From: Thalassotalea nanhaiensis | Lineage (GTDB): Bacteria > Pseudomonadota > Gammaproteobacteria > Enterobacterales > Alteromonadaceae | DNA length: 64,000 bases | Assembly (NCBI RefSeq): GCF_031583575.1 | Contig: NZ_CP134146.1 | Location: 3,596,001-3,660,000, forward strand | Direction of reading: 5' to 3' | Part shown: positions 27,165-35,607 of the stretch, piece after piece | Position numbering within the stretch: position 1 is the first letter of the stretch | Layout: every line of letters begins with the position of its first letter | Notes under the pieces: generated by a model | Seen by the model: only the letters and a program-made list of their open reading frames with translations | The model's database searches: none | What the model was told of the DNA's origin: nothing | Position numbers and translations under genes: made by a program

Positions 27165-27326
27165 TTATTCACTGGTATTTGTTTCGTTATTTTCCTGCTG
27201 CTCGAGCTCTAACTTGGCTCGTTCAGCTTTGGAAATATACTTGGGCTTATTAGACTTTTGCAACTTGGCTTTTTGACGTTTAAGCTGCGCCTTCAGTGTT
27301 GATTTTACTTTCTTTTTTCTATTCAT
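27165..27326 (-). CDS. DUF2986 family small basic protein, 53 aa
   Basis: A short ORF with ATG start: MNRKKKVKSTLKAQLKRQKA, then NKPKYISKAERAKLE and an acidic tail. The MNRxKK start and the NKPKYISKAERAKLE box are the DUF2986 pattern from Vibrio, Shewanella and Colwellia. Very basic N-terminus, no signal peptide. The function is unknown; ribosome or nucleic-acid association would fit the charge but is not shown. It sits 14 nt after the DUF3541 operon on the same strand. Confidence 0.75.
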   Translation of the reverse strand: MNRKKKVKSTLKAQLKRQKAKLQKSNKPKYISKAERAKLELEQQENNETNTSE

Positions 27327-27340
27327 CTTTTATGCTTCGA

Positions 27341-28456
27341 TTATTGTTGATAAACCAATGGAAGGTTTGCTTTCATTTTTTTATCTTTCATTAGATAAGG
27401 ACCAAGGTGTAGTTTTTCAGGCCAATTTAGCAGTGCGTATGCTAATACATTTCGATGCTCACCTAAACTTAAATTATCACTACCGCTAATTGACAGCACC
27501 ATATTTTTATCTGGATGGACTGCATCATTAATAACCTGCTTCATTGCATTTAATGTTGGATGGTCATCAACCCCGGCAAGTAGAAAACATAAGCCAATTT
27601 CAGCTTGAATATCTTCCTTACTTTTTTCAACAATTCTGTCTTGGCGCATTTCAAAATAATCTAATATCCAGGCATGCTCACTCAGGCTCACTTTTTGCTG
27701 ATAGTAATTGCTATCGGCAAGTACGATATGGGTTAAGCCATAAAGTTTATTGTTAAATTCATTTTTACTTAATTCATCATCTTGATGATCTGGATAGGCA
27801 TTTTCAAATGCTGGCTTTAAATCTTCGGTCCAATCGACAACATTTGTATATTTTAACCAATATACATAATTGGCCACTTGCGCCGCATAGGCATGGATAA
27901 AATCTGCAGACATCAGTAAGTCATGTAAATCAGCTTGCTTTAAATAGGCGACAAATTTTTCATGACCAGGGTGTTCAATACCATACTCATCCAGTTTAGC
28001 CATTTGATAAACCAGATATAAAGCAAAACGTCTATCTTCAGTGCCCTTTAATGCTTTTTGTCTAAGTTTACCACGACGGGTATTAGGTAATGCATCAATC
28101 ATCGCTTGTGCTTGCTTATTGCGCCAAGTTTCTGAATCCAGGTTTTGCAAATAGAAATTTAATCTATCGGTAATTTGATAAACTTCTGTACCCGATTGCT
28201 GAGCATAATATTTCTCACCGGTTAAACGATACATACGCACCGCATAATGGTTTTGCGCACTGTTACTGAGCTTTACATAATTACTATCATAATTACTGCG
28301 TATACGATTTGCCGTTGCCAGGTATTTATCTTTTATCTCTTGCGCGCTAACATCTTTATTATCATTGTCAGATGCTGCTGGCATTGATAACAGGCTTATA
28401 GCTACAAAAAATATTGCGCCTATTTTCTTGGTTAATAACATTTTACTAAGCTCCAT
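27341..28456 (-). CDS. DUF3541 family exported protein (paralog 1)
   Basis: 371 aa; a start at the next ATG (28441, MLLTKKIGA) gives a cleaner signal peptide and has GGAG 9 nt upstream. The body has QNHYAVRMYRLTGEKYY, then ANYVYWLKYTNVVDWTEDLKPAFENAYPD and LYGLTHIVLADSNYYQQ ... EIGLCFLL ... GEHRNVLAYALLNWPEKLHLGPYL. It is a periplasmic all-helical protein. The next gene upstream encodes a homologue with the same landmarks in the same order, so the pair arose by tandem duplication. The start codon overlaps the upstream stop (TAATG), implying translational coupling. The function is unknown. Confidence 0.75.
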   Translation of the reverse strand: MELSKMLLTKKIGAIFFVAISLLSMPAASDNDNKDVSAQEIKDKYLATANRIRSNYDSNYVKLSNSAQNHYAVRMYRLTGEKYYAQQSGTEVYQITDRLNFYLQNLDSETWRNKQAQAMIDALPNTRRGKLRQKALKGTEDRRFALYLVYQMAKLDEYGIEHPGHEKFVAYLKQADLHDLLMSADFIHAYAAQVANYVYWLKYTNVVDWTEDLKPAFENAYPDHQDDELSKNEFNNKLYGLTHIVLADSNYYQQKVSLSEHAWILDYFEMRQDRIVEKSKEDIQAEIGLCFLLAGVDDHPTLNAMKQVINDAVHPDKNMVLSISGSDNLSLGEHRNVLAYALLNWPEKLHLGPYLMKDKKMKANLPLVYQQ

Positions 28457-29559
28457 TATCGATCCCCGTCGGTTTCATTTTCATGCTCTTCAAGGTCATT
28501 CGTTGGTAAGTACTTTTTAACTGAGTTAATTTCATGAAAATAAGGCCCTTCAGTCATTTTTTCAGGCCAAGTAAACAACATATACGTAAGTACATTCCGA
28601 TGCTCACCAGTGGCTAAATCTATCTTTCCCGACACCGATGGCACCATGCCGGCATCGACATTAAATGCTTTAACCAAGCGATCTTTAGTTTCAGTAACCA
28701 TAGGGTGATCTTTTTTCTGCATCAATAGGTAACTTATGCCAACTTCTGCAGTGATATCATCGGTTGCATCCTTTAAGACACGCTGCTGATTTTCCTCAAA
28801 ATAATCTAATATCCAACCAAATTCGTCGGTTGATACATAGTGTTGATAGTAACCCGAAGCGGCAAATATAAAGTGTGTTAATCCATACAATTTATTTCTA
28901 AAGTGCCACTTGCTTAACTGCTCGTCTTCACTGTCAGGATAAGCTTCTAAAAAAGCTTTTTTGTATTGTTTTGAGTAATCTGCAATGCCTAATTGTTTTA
29001 GCCAGTACACATAATTTGCCAATTGCGCCGCCCAAGCTCTGATCATGGTTTTGTCGGTTAGCCCGGGCAGAAAATCGTAGCCTTTTAAGGTATCCATCAC
29101 GGTATCAGGCAATTCAACCCCAAAGGCATCAAGGCGAGAGCTATAACGCAGCAATTCATCGGCGTAAAATATAAATTCAGGAAACTTCTTTAGTGCTTTT
29201 CTACGCGCCTTTCCACGCGTGCCTTTACTCATCGCATCGGTTAAACGTTTAGAGCTGGTTTCAATATATCCTTCATCATTTAAATACGGCACTATAGTGT
29301 GCATTCTGTCGCTTACCACATAGTAATCATACAGTGCGGCAGGCAAATATTTTTTATCACCAGTCATTCGATATAAACGAATACCATAATGCCCCTGGGT
29401 TCTTGGCGGCAATTGGTATAAGTTGTTTTCGAAAGTTATTTGTATACGCTCAGAGACGTCTTCATAACTCAACAGTGTTGATTCTTCACTATTATCTGCA
29501 CTACATGCAGTGCCAAAGAGAAAAAGCGAAACGATTAGTGCATTACAGAGTTTTTTCAT
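28456..29559 (-). CDS. DUF3541 family lipoprotein (paralog 2)
   Basis: 367 aa. Signal peptide with a probable lipid Cys19 (FGTACSADN; a weak lipobox). The landmarks match the downstream paralog: QGHYGIRLYRMTGDKKYL, ANYVYWLKQLG, LYGLTHFIFAASGYYQHYVS, EVGISYLL, GEHRNVLTYMLFTWPEKMTEGPYF. It overlaps the 3' end of the M3 peptidase gene by 17 nt, so it is in the same operon. One copy looks anchored and the other soluble, which might let them form a membrane-tethered pair; that is inference. Confidence 0.75.
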   Translation of the reverse strand: MKKLCNALIVSLFLFGTACSADNSEESTLLSYEDVSERIQITFENNLYQLPPRTQGHYGIRLYRMTGDKKYLPAALYDYYVVSDRMHTIVPYLNDEGYIETSSKRLTDAMSKGTRGKARRKALKKFPEFIFYADELLRYSSRLDAFGVELPDTVMDTLKGYDFLPGLTDKTMIRAWAAQLANYVYWLKQLGIADYSKQYKKAFLEAYPDSEDEQLSKWHFRNKLYGLTHFIFAASGYYQHYVSTDEFGWILDYFEENQQRVLKDATDDITAEVGISYLLMQKKDHPMVTETKDRLVKAFNVDAGMVPSVSGKIDLATGEHRNVLTYMLFTWPEKMTEGPYFHEINSVKKYLPTNDLEEHENETDGDR

Positions 29560-31354
29560 AAGACACCCATTTAATAATATCTTGTAAGGTCAGAGGTTTT
29601 TTATACAATTTGGCAAACATTTCCGTCATGGCAATACTACCGCCCTGTTCAAATAATGAATGTAAATAATCTCGTCCACTAAAGCGGCCAGCAAAATAAT
29701 CTTCCAGTAAACGACGCGCCACAACTTCAGACCAAATGTAACTATAATACCTCGGGCCATATGTGCCTAAGTGACTAAAACTGTACTGGCTTGATGAACC
29801 TTTAGCATAAGGATGGCCTAAGTATTTTAGGGCGAGTTTGGCGTTAATCTTTTCAATATTTTCACCATTAACATCTTGAGAGAAATACGCTAACGCCATT
29901 CCTGCGCGGTAAAGTCGAAGATTAAAAGTAGTCCCAGAATCTGGTGCCTCTCCGGCAAGTACAACTTTGCCAAACATTCGTTGCTGCATTTTTGGGTCAA
30001 AGCTTAACCATTCGAACCATTTAGCCGGCATTTCAACCAGGTCATTCTCGATGCTAATGCCAGCAATGATATGGTACTTTTGCGTTGCAACTAAGTTATG
30101 GATAAGGTGGCCAAATTCGTGAAAAAAAGATTTTACATGGGTTTGTTTCCACTCTTTCTCAGGTAAATTTAAAATAAGCGCACTGCTTGGCATTTGTACA
30201 CCAGTTACACCTCGTTTAATTGCTCGATGACGATTTTTAGTGTATTTATTCGCGCGAGAATACAAGTCCAAATAAAACTTACCAATATTATTATCGCCTT
30301 CTTTGAGCATATAAACTGCAACACTGTTGTGCCATGCTGGCTCATCTAATTTAACTACGGTTAACCCAAACTCAGACTCTAACAAGGTAAATAAGCCTTG
30401 ATGAGCTTCTTTAGGCGTTAAAGACGGTGAAGCTTTTTTGTTCGTTGTTTTTGCATAAGGTATATAACGATAGTCCCAAGGGGCATAGGTGGCTGGTTGT
30501 GCTTTGGCAATATTTGATAGAAATGCATCAACATCGTTAATGTTATCTATCATAGTATCTTGCAACGATAACTCGGCAAAGTTGCGGTAACCTAAACTCT
30601 TAGCACTATTGTTGCGTGCCGCTAATAATGCCAATAAATTGTCTTTATTGGTTTTTGTATGACGTCCCTGGTACTGGCTATATGCTAGTTTTCGGCATGA
30701 TTCCTCAGGCAATCTTTTTATAAAAGTGGCATAATTACTGCCTTTTAATTCAGCCACCATCTGACCGTCTTTTAAATAACGTTTTTGATATTTCTTCTCT
30801 AAACCATCGGCGCATTCCCCAGGCAATACGAAGGTATCTTTAACCTTCACACTAACGCCTTTACGAAAGTCCGCGCCAATTGTTTTTGCTTCAGCTTTAA
30901 GCTTTGCATATTGCTTATTTGAAAGCTGTTGATTTAAACGTTGATACTTTTCTTGGACACGCTTTTCAATATCGGTATTGGCGAGTGTATTAGTTTTCTT
31001 TAACAAAGCGCCAACTTGCTCTGAACCGATAAAACTATCTATGTTAGCACTGGTAGTAAGTTGGCATTGCTCCGCTGCAGCTATTATTGATTTGTCTGGG
31101 GAAACATTGGCATATAAGTAACTTTCAAATAACAAATTATTTGCCGGAATTAAAACCCCTTCAAGTTGCTGGATATTAGCATCAAAGTCAGCTTCTGTAG
31201 AAAATGCTTTTGGCTTAGTCAGGGTTGACGTCATTTGCAGGCATCGTTGTTCAATATCGGCCCCAAAAGCAGCGTCTTTGGATACAGAATCAGCGAAACA
31301 TGTTGCACTTAACGTTAAAGTAATAACGCTAATCGTTAAAATGAGTTTTTGCAT
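29543..31354 (-). CDS. Exported M3 family metallopeptidase
   Basis: 603 aa from the ATG at 31354 (MQKLILTISVITLTLSATCFA, signal peptide). A TTG at 31372 would add six residues. The zinc site HEFGH (in KSFFHEFGHLIHNL) and the following EMPAKWFEW with the third ligand Glu place it in the thimet oligopeptidase/Dcp family, which cleaves short peptides. Most family members are cytoplasmic; Dcp-type and this one are exported. The start lies 26 nt inside the upstream ligase gene. In this operon it may process peptides made or released by its neighbours. Confidence 0.88.
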   Translation of the reverse strand: MQKLILTISVITLTLSATCFADSVSKDAAFGADIEQRCLQMTSTLTKPKAFSTEADFDANIQQLEGVLIPANNLLFESYLYANVSPDKSIIAAAEQCQLTTSANIDSFIGSEQVGALLKKTNTLANTDIEKRVQEKYQRLNQQLSNKQYAKLKAEAKTIGADFRKGVSVKVKDTFVLPGECADGLEKKYQKRYLKDGQMVAELKGSNYATFIKRLPEESCRKLAYSQYQGRHTKTNKDNLLALLAARNNSAKSLGYRNFAELSLQDTMIDNINDVDAFLSNIAKAQPATYAPWDYRYIPYAKTTNKKASPSLTPKEAHQGLFTLLESEFGLTVVKLDEPAWHNSVAVYMLKEGDNNIGKFYLDLYSRANKYTKNRHRAIKRGVTGVQMPSSALILNLPEKEWKQTHVKSFFHEFGHLIHNLVATQKYHIIAGISIENDLVEMPAKWFEWLSFDPKMQQRMFGKVVLAGEAPDSGTTFNLRLYRAGMALAYFSQDVNGENIEKINAKLALKYLGHPYAKGSSSQYSFSHLGTYGPRYYSYIWSEVVARRLLEDYFAGRFSGRDYLHSLFEQGGSIAMTEMFAKLYKKPLTLQDIIKWVSYEKTL

Positions 31355-32279
31355 AGGCGACTCTATCCTCAATACTTGCAGTGCGGCGGTGATCCAAAGA
31401 TTCCAAATGTTTCAATCGTGGCAGCATGCCCATCCCATTAGCTATTTGAATAGCAAGTCCAGGTCTAGCGTTAAGTTCTAAGACTAACGGTCCCTTTTCT
31501 TTATCAAGCACAATATCGGCGCCTAAGTATTTCAACCCAGACATTTCATAGCAGCCTGCGGCAAGCGTGAGCATTCGGTCCCAATTACCAATAGCAACAT
31601 CTGCAAAGCTCTTACCTGTATCTGGATGATGTGTTATTGGCCGATCAAATTGTACCGCCCGCTTTGCTTTACCAGTGGCTATGTCGATACCAACACCAAC
31701 AGCGCCCTGATGTAAATTCGCTTTACCATCACTGGCATGAGTCGCTAAACGTAGCATTGCCATCATTGGGTAGCCTTGAAAAATAATGACACGGATATCG
31801 GGTACACCCTCATGACTTAAGCCTTTAAAGGTTGGATCAAATTGAATCAACGCTTCAATTACGGCAACATCCGCAGCTCCGCCCAAACTGAAAAGACCAG
31901 CAAGAATATTAGTAATATGACGAACAACCTCTTCTCTTGGTACATACTCACCGCTGGCTTTCATATAGCCATTTTCATCGGTTTTTAAAATAACCAAAAT
32001 GCCTTTGCCGCCACTGCCCTTGGCAGGTTTTATACAAAAACCACTGTGTTCGTTAAGAATGTCAAAAACCCGATTTACTTCATATTGAAAGCGCACTACA
32101 CCGAGTAAGTCAGGTACAGAAATGCCACTTTCGATGGCTAAATTCTTAGTCTTTAATTTGTCATCTACGTTTGGATATAACGCTCTATCGTTATAACGAC
32201 CAATGTAAGAAAAGTTTCGCTGGTTCATCCCCATAATGCCACGTTCACGCAATTTAAACGGGCTAACAAAATCAAACAT
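31329..32279 (-). CDS. Alpha-L-glutamate ligase-like protein (ATP-grasp, RimK-related)
   Basis: 316 aa. ATP-grasp features are FCIKPAKGSGGKGILVI (ATP-binding Lys and Gly-rich loop), GVPDIRVIIF and VLELNARPGLAIQIAN (Mg-binding Glu-x-Asn). The N-terminus MGMNQRNFSYIGRYNDRALYPNVDDKL is typical of the RimK-related ligase found next to an inactive transglutaminase-like 7TM protein and a zinc-protease-like retropepsin, exactly as here. The family predicts ATP-dependent addition of amino acids (such as Glu) to an amine; the acceptor is unknown. Cytoplasmic. 9 nt from the upstream gene. Confidence 0.9.
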   Translation of the reverse strand: MFDFVSPFKLRERGIMGMNQRNFSYIGRYNDRALYPNVDDKLKTKNLAIESGISVPDLLGVVRFQYEVNRVFDILNEHSGFCIKPAKGSGGKGILVILKTDENGYMKASGEYVPREEVVRHITNILAGLFSLGGAADVAVIEALIQFDPTFKGLSHEGVPDIRVIIFQGYPMMAMLRLATHASDGKANLHQGAVGVGIDIATGKAKRAVQFDRPITHHPDTGKSFADVAIGNWDRMLTLAAGCYEMSGLKYLGADIVLDKEKGPLVLELNARPGLAIQIANGMGMLPRLKHLESLDHRRTASIEDRVAYAKTHFND

Positions 32280-32288
32280 GTTATCCCC

Positions 32289-33785
32289 TTAATCTTCCGC
32301 TAATGGTTTAAAGCGACGCAGCTCTAGTAATCGGTAACCTGTATATTGGCCCATTAACAAAATGGCAGCCATTATCAGGGCATGTACACCCAAAAAGTTA
32401 AATGCCCAATGTCGTATTAAATAGTTGTCCATCATTAAATACGCGATAACAGCAACAATTAAGCTGCCTCCACCTTGAATCAGTACTTCTTTACCCCCCT
32501 CTTCTTCCCATAAAATAGACATGCGCTCGATAGTCCACGCCATAATAATCATAGGAAAAAAGGTAATGGTTAATGCTTCGGTTAACCCCATTCTAAAAGC
32601 AATAACGGTGAATAATACGATAATACCGATAACGACTATGACTACAGCTGAAATCCTCGAGACCAAGAGCAAATTCAAATGCGACAGATACGATCTAATA
32701 ATGAGGCCAATTGACACAATTAATAAAAAGCCGACAACACCATTAACTAATTCTGTTTGAATAAACGAGGTAGCAATCAAAATTGGCATAAAAGTACCAC
32801 TACATTTTAGGCCAATAAGTACTCGTAAAAACACCACTACTAACGCGCCTATTGGTAAAAGTAAAATACCTTTAAACAGGTTTTGTTCATCAATAGGTAA
32901 GTGATATAAACCAAAGTCAAAAAAGTCCCCCTCAGTCGCCGAGCTGTTCGCTTCTTGTAATGCGCTTTGCGTGCTGTGACTTATTGAGAAGAGAATTTTA
33001 GAGTTCCTGCCGCCTACTACGTCCAGCAATGAAGGCGAATCTTGTTGCCACACTAAAATAGGCAATTCATCGCCTAGTTCACCATTTTCAACATCAAACA
33101 TTTGCCAGTCATTGTTAATATAGACCTTCAATAACGGGATCAGCTGTTGGTTGCGGCGACTGTCTTCAAGTACTAAACCACGTACCATCATTGCCGGTAT
33201 TTTCGCCATTTGCATGAGTTGAACAAAAATTTCAGTTTTTGAATATTTTGATAGCAATAGCGCAACATTTTGATCATCAGACTTTATGACATTTAAAATT
33301 TGTAACACCAAAAACTGTTGGTTGCCTGATTTTTCAATGGCACTATTCAATAAGGTTTGTGCAGAGCTTTGATAAGGCTCTGACCATAGTTCTGCTACAA
33401 CCTCATCGGCCGGTGCAGGCTCTTTTACAGGGTTAAGTGTATGTTTGTACGATGCCTGGTAATACAGCGTTTGCTTGCCTTGTACCTGTCGCTTACTCCA
33501 TACAACTTCTGACTTATCTTCTTCTCTAAAGACATGTACGCCATAGGCGGGAGATGCGGTAAATTCATCAACAAGTTCAAACTTTGGATCTTTAGGCAGG
33601 GTTAGCTTGGCATTTACCGGTTCATTTTTTCCAGTAAACTCTATCTCCGCTTCGATTTGCCAAATATCTATTTGTTCACCCGCAGTTAGTGGTACTCCCA
33701 TTTCAACATGGCGATAATATATGCTACTGATCCCAGCAACGATAAGAGCAAAAACAATGATTAAAAATGGTGTTCTAGAGGTCAA
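32289..33785 (-). CDS. Inactive-transglutaminase-like protein fused to seven membrane helices
   Basis: 498 aa. An N-terminal anchor (residues 6-22) is followed by a periplasmic transglutaminase-like domain up to about 285 (IPAMMVRGLVLEDSRRNQQLIPLLKVYINNDWQMFDVENG). The catalytic Cys expected before the helix is not evident, consistent with the family's 'inactive' label. About seven helices follow (305-485; ALVVVFLRVLIGLKCSGTFMPILIATSFIQTELVNG). It may present substrates to or from the ligase partner across the inner membrane. It sits between the retropepsin-like and ligase genes with gaps of 2 and 9 nt, so one mRNA. Confidence 0.88.
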   Translation of the reverse strand: MTSRTPFLIIVFALIVAGISSIYYRHVEMGVPLTAGEQIDIWQIEAEIEFTGKNEPVNAKLTLPKDPKFELVDEFTASPAYGVHVFREEDKSEVVWSKRQVQGKQTLYYQASYKHTLNPVKEPAPADEVVAELWSEPYQSSAQTLLNSAIEKSGNQQFLVLQILNVIKSDDQNVALLLSKYSKTEIFVQLMQMAKIPAMMVRGLVLEDSRRNQQLIPLLKVYINNDWQMFDVENGELGDELPILVWQQDSPSLLDVVGGRNSKILFSISHSTQSALQEANSSATEGDFFDFGLYHLPIDEQNLFKGILLLPIGALVVVFLRVLIGLKCSGTFMPILIATSFIQTELVNGVVGFLLIVSIGLIIRSYLSHLNLLLVSRISAVVIVVIGIIVLFTVIAFRMGLTEALTITFFPMIIMAWTIERMSILWEEEGGKEVLIQGGGSLIVAVIAYLMMDNYLIRHWAFNFLGVHALIMAAILLMGQYTGYRLLELRRFKPLAED

Positions 33786-33787
33786 GA

Positions 33788-34489
33788 TTATTCTCCTCCT
33801 AGTAAATATTTTTTACTCACATCAACCAAGGCAATGTCTTTTAAAAAATTACGACCAATTAACACTTGGAACTCCAAATGGCTTCGATCTGCAAGATTAA
33901 ACGTTTGATTGCGATATTCTTCACGACCAACTTTTATCGATATCTTAATCTCAAGACGCTCTTCTGCTTTCATATTACTTTGCTGTTTAATTCTTACCGT
34001 GTCATAAATTGGGTACTCAAAGATTTTTGAATTTTTGTCCGCTAGCAAAGAAAACTTAACCCACTTTTTACCATCACGTTCAAACTTAGTGAGATTGTAA
34101 ACTCCTAATGAAGAGGTATCTGCGCCTGTGTCTATCCTAGCGGCAAAAGTCGTTTTTTCTTTTACTAAAAATACATTTTCAACTTCACCGATTAATATTT
34201 TATCTGACGGGTATGCTTGTTTATTTTTCACTGTACATCGCTCAACATATACCACCTCTTTTTCTGTATGTACTGAAGCATTATTTTTGTCGACAATCAT
34301 TGCCGCTTTTAAATCTGCAATAAGTTGTTGATTATCTTGTTCACAACGTTCGTTAATTTGTTTTGAGAGAGATTGTTCAAGGTTAGTAATATTACTATTT
34401 ACCTGTTCTAGTTGAGCAGTGGAATTCTCTGTTGCGACACAACCGGAGAGAGCAATAATTGAAATTGCTAACATTATGTTTTTGAACAT
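33788..34489 (-). CDS. Retropepsin-like lipoprotein ('ATP-dependent zinc protease' family)
   Basis: 233 aa with a lipobox (LSGC, Cys17). A coiled-coil-prone stretch (22-60) precedes the RimK-associated protease domain. There FAARIDTGADTSSLGV (Asp120-Thr-Gly) is the aspartyl protease motif and LEFQVLIGRNFLKDIALVDVSKKYL closes the fold. The family name says zinc protease, but the motif is that of a retropepsin. As a lipoprotein it would act in the periplasm. It is the first gene of the leftward operon; the promoter should lie in the 239-nt gap to 34728. Confidence 0.85.
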   Translation of the reverse strand: MFKNIMLAISIIALSGCVATENSTAQLEQVNSNITNLEQSLSKQINERCEQDNQQLIADLKAAMIVDKNNASVHTEKEVVYVERCTVKNKQAYPSDKILIGEVENVFLVKEKTTFAARIDTGADTSSLGVYNLTKFERDGKKWVKFSLLADKNSKIFEYPIYDTVRIKQQSNMKAEERLEIKISIKVGREEYRNQTFNLADRSHLEFQVLIGRNFLKDIALVDVSKKYLLGGE

Positions 34490-34728
34490 ATTGATAACTT
34501 TTGAATATAATTGAAATTGGTCTCTTAATTTTAAGACATATTGAGCAAAATGTTATTTTATTAACTGTAATAAGTTGTACGAAAGCTTTACACTAAATTG
34601 ATACATTTGCTCCATTCCTTTTAAAAATAAGGGCTGGGAGTAATCGAGAGGAAAAGGCTCGACTAAAAGCCTTACAAAGCTTTGTATATTTTTAATACAA
34701 AACAGTTAGTTATAATAAGAGAAATGCC

Positions 34729-34887
34729 ATGACGCTTAAAAATGCCCCAGCTTATATTCAATTGGCGGTCGATTTAATTCAAATACTCGAAGAGCATGAA
34801 TTAGACAATGATACTGTGTTAAAAGCCTTAACGCTTGTAACTCAAGACTTTGAAAACAAGAGAGATAATGTTTCAATTGCACCTTAG
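34729..34887 (+). CDS. rsmS: RsmS/YbaM-type small regulatory protein, 52 aa
   Basis: A short ORF with ATG start: MTLKNAPAYIQLAVDLIQIL, then EEHELDNDTVLKALTLVTQDFENK. The NAPxxxxLAVDLIxxLEE and TVLKAL patterns match E. coli YbaM (DUF2496), called the pleiotropic regulatory protein RsmS in soft-rot enterobacteria. A short helical cytoplasmic protein affecting post-transcriptional Rsm control in those species; here the role is inferred. In other gammaproteobacteria it usually lies near priC, which is not visible here. Confidence 0.8.
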   Translation: MTLKNAPAYIQLAVDLIQILEEHELDNDTVLKALTLVTQDFENKRDNVSIAP

Positions 34888-34971
34888 TTTCTGCAAGTTA
34901 CGATTAACTTGCTATAATTAAGTGCTCAGTATTGAATTTTAAACATTAAAAAATACAAAAAGAATAATAAA

Positions 34972-35604
34972 TTGCGAACTAACTCATCAACAATTAAAGC
35001 ATGGCTAACGACAGCACTTACATTGAGTGGCCTATTGTTGATCCCTGCAAGCTATGCCAATAGTCCATTGGTTTATAAATATAAATCAAAACAAGGCATC
35101 CCTTCTTTTTCTGATATTGAGCCGCAAAATGTACGTTATAAAATCGTCCAAGTAGGCTGTTTTGCCTGTAATGTTAACTCTATGGTTAACTGGTACAAAA
35201 CCCCATTAAATACCATTTCATATAATGACCTAATTTTAAAAAATGCATTTTTGCATAATGTAGACCCAGCATTAATCAGAGCAATCATTCATGCAGAATC
35301 ACACTTTAAAGAGAACGCCACATCTAAGGTTGGTGCCCAAGGTTTAATGCAATTAATGCCTGCAACCGCGAAAGAGTTAGGTGTTAAAGATTCTTTAAAA
35401 GCTGCAGATAATATTCAAGGCGGTGTAAAACATTTAGCCAAACTGTTAAAAAAATATCGGGGCAATATTAAATTAGTCGCCGCGGCTTATAATGCCGGCG
35501 AAGGTGCAGTAAAAAAATATGGTGGCGTACCACCATATGGAGAAACGTTAGTTTATGTTGATAGGGTTAAAATATTACATTCTAGATATCGACAAAATGG
35601 CTAG
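34972..35604 (+). CDS. Lytic transglycosylase (SLT domain)
   Basis: 210 aa. The start is TTG (no in-frame ATG before the signal peptide; hydrophobic 10-25, cleavage near SYA). A short N-terminal part (VYKYKSKQGIPSFSDIEP) resembles DUF4124. The SLT fold follows: ALIRAIIHAESHFKENATSKVGAQGLMQLMPATAKELG, with catalytic Glu in HAESH, and AAYNAGEGAVKKYGGVPPYGETLVYVDRV. It cleaves peptidoglycan glycan strands to 1,6-anhydroMurNAc ends in the periplasm. Convergent with the cytochrome gene, 3 nt apart. Confidence 0.9.
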   Translation: MRTNSSTIKAWLTTALTLSGLLLIPASYANSPLVYKYKSKQGIPSFSDIEPQNVRYKIVQVGCFACNVNSMVNWYKTPLNTISYNDLILKNAFLHNVDPALIRAIIHAESHFKENATSKVGAQGLMQLMPATAKELGVKDSLKAADNIQGGVKHLAKLLKKYRGNIKLVAAAYNAGEGAVKKYGGVPPYGETLVYVDRVKILHSRYRQNG

Positions 35605-35607
35605 CAC

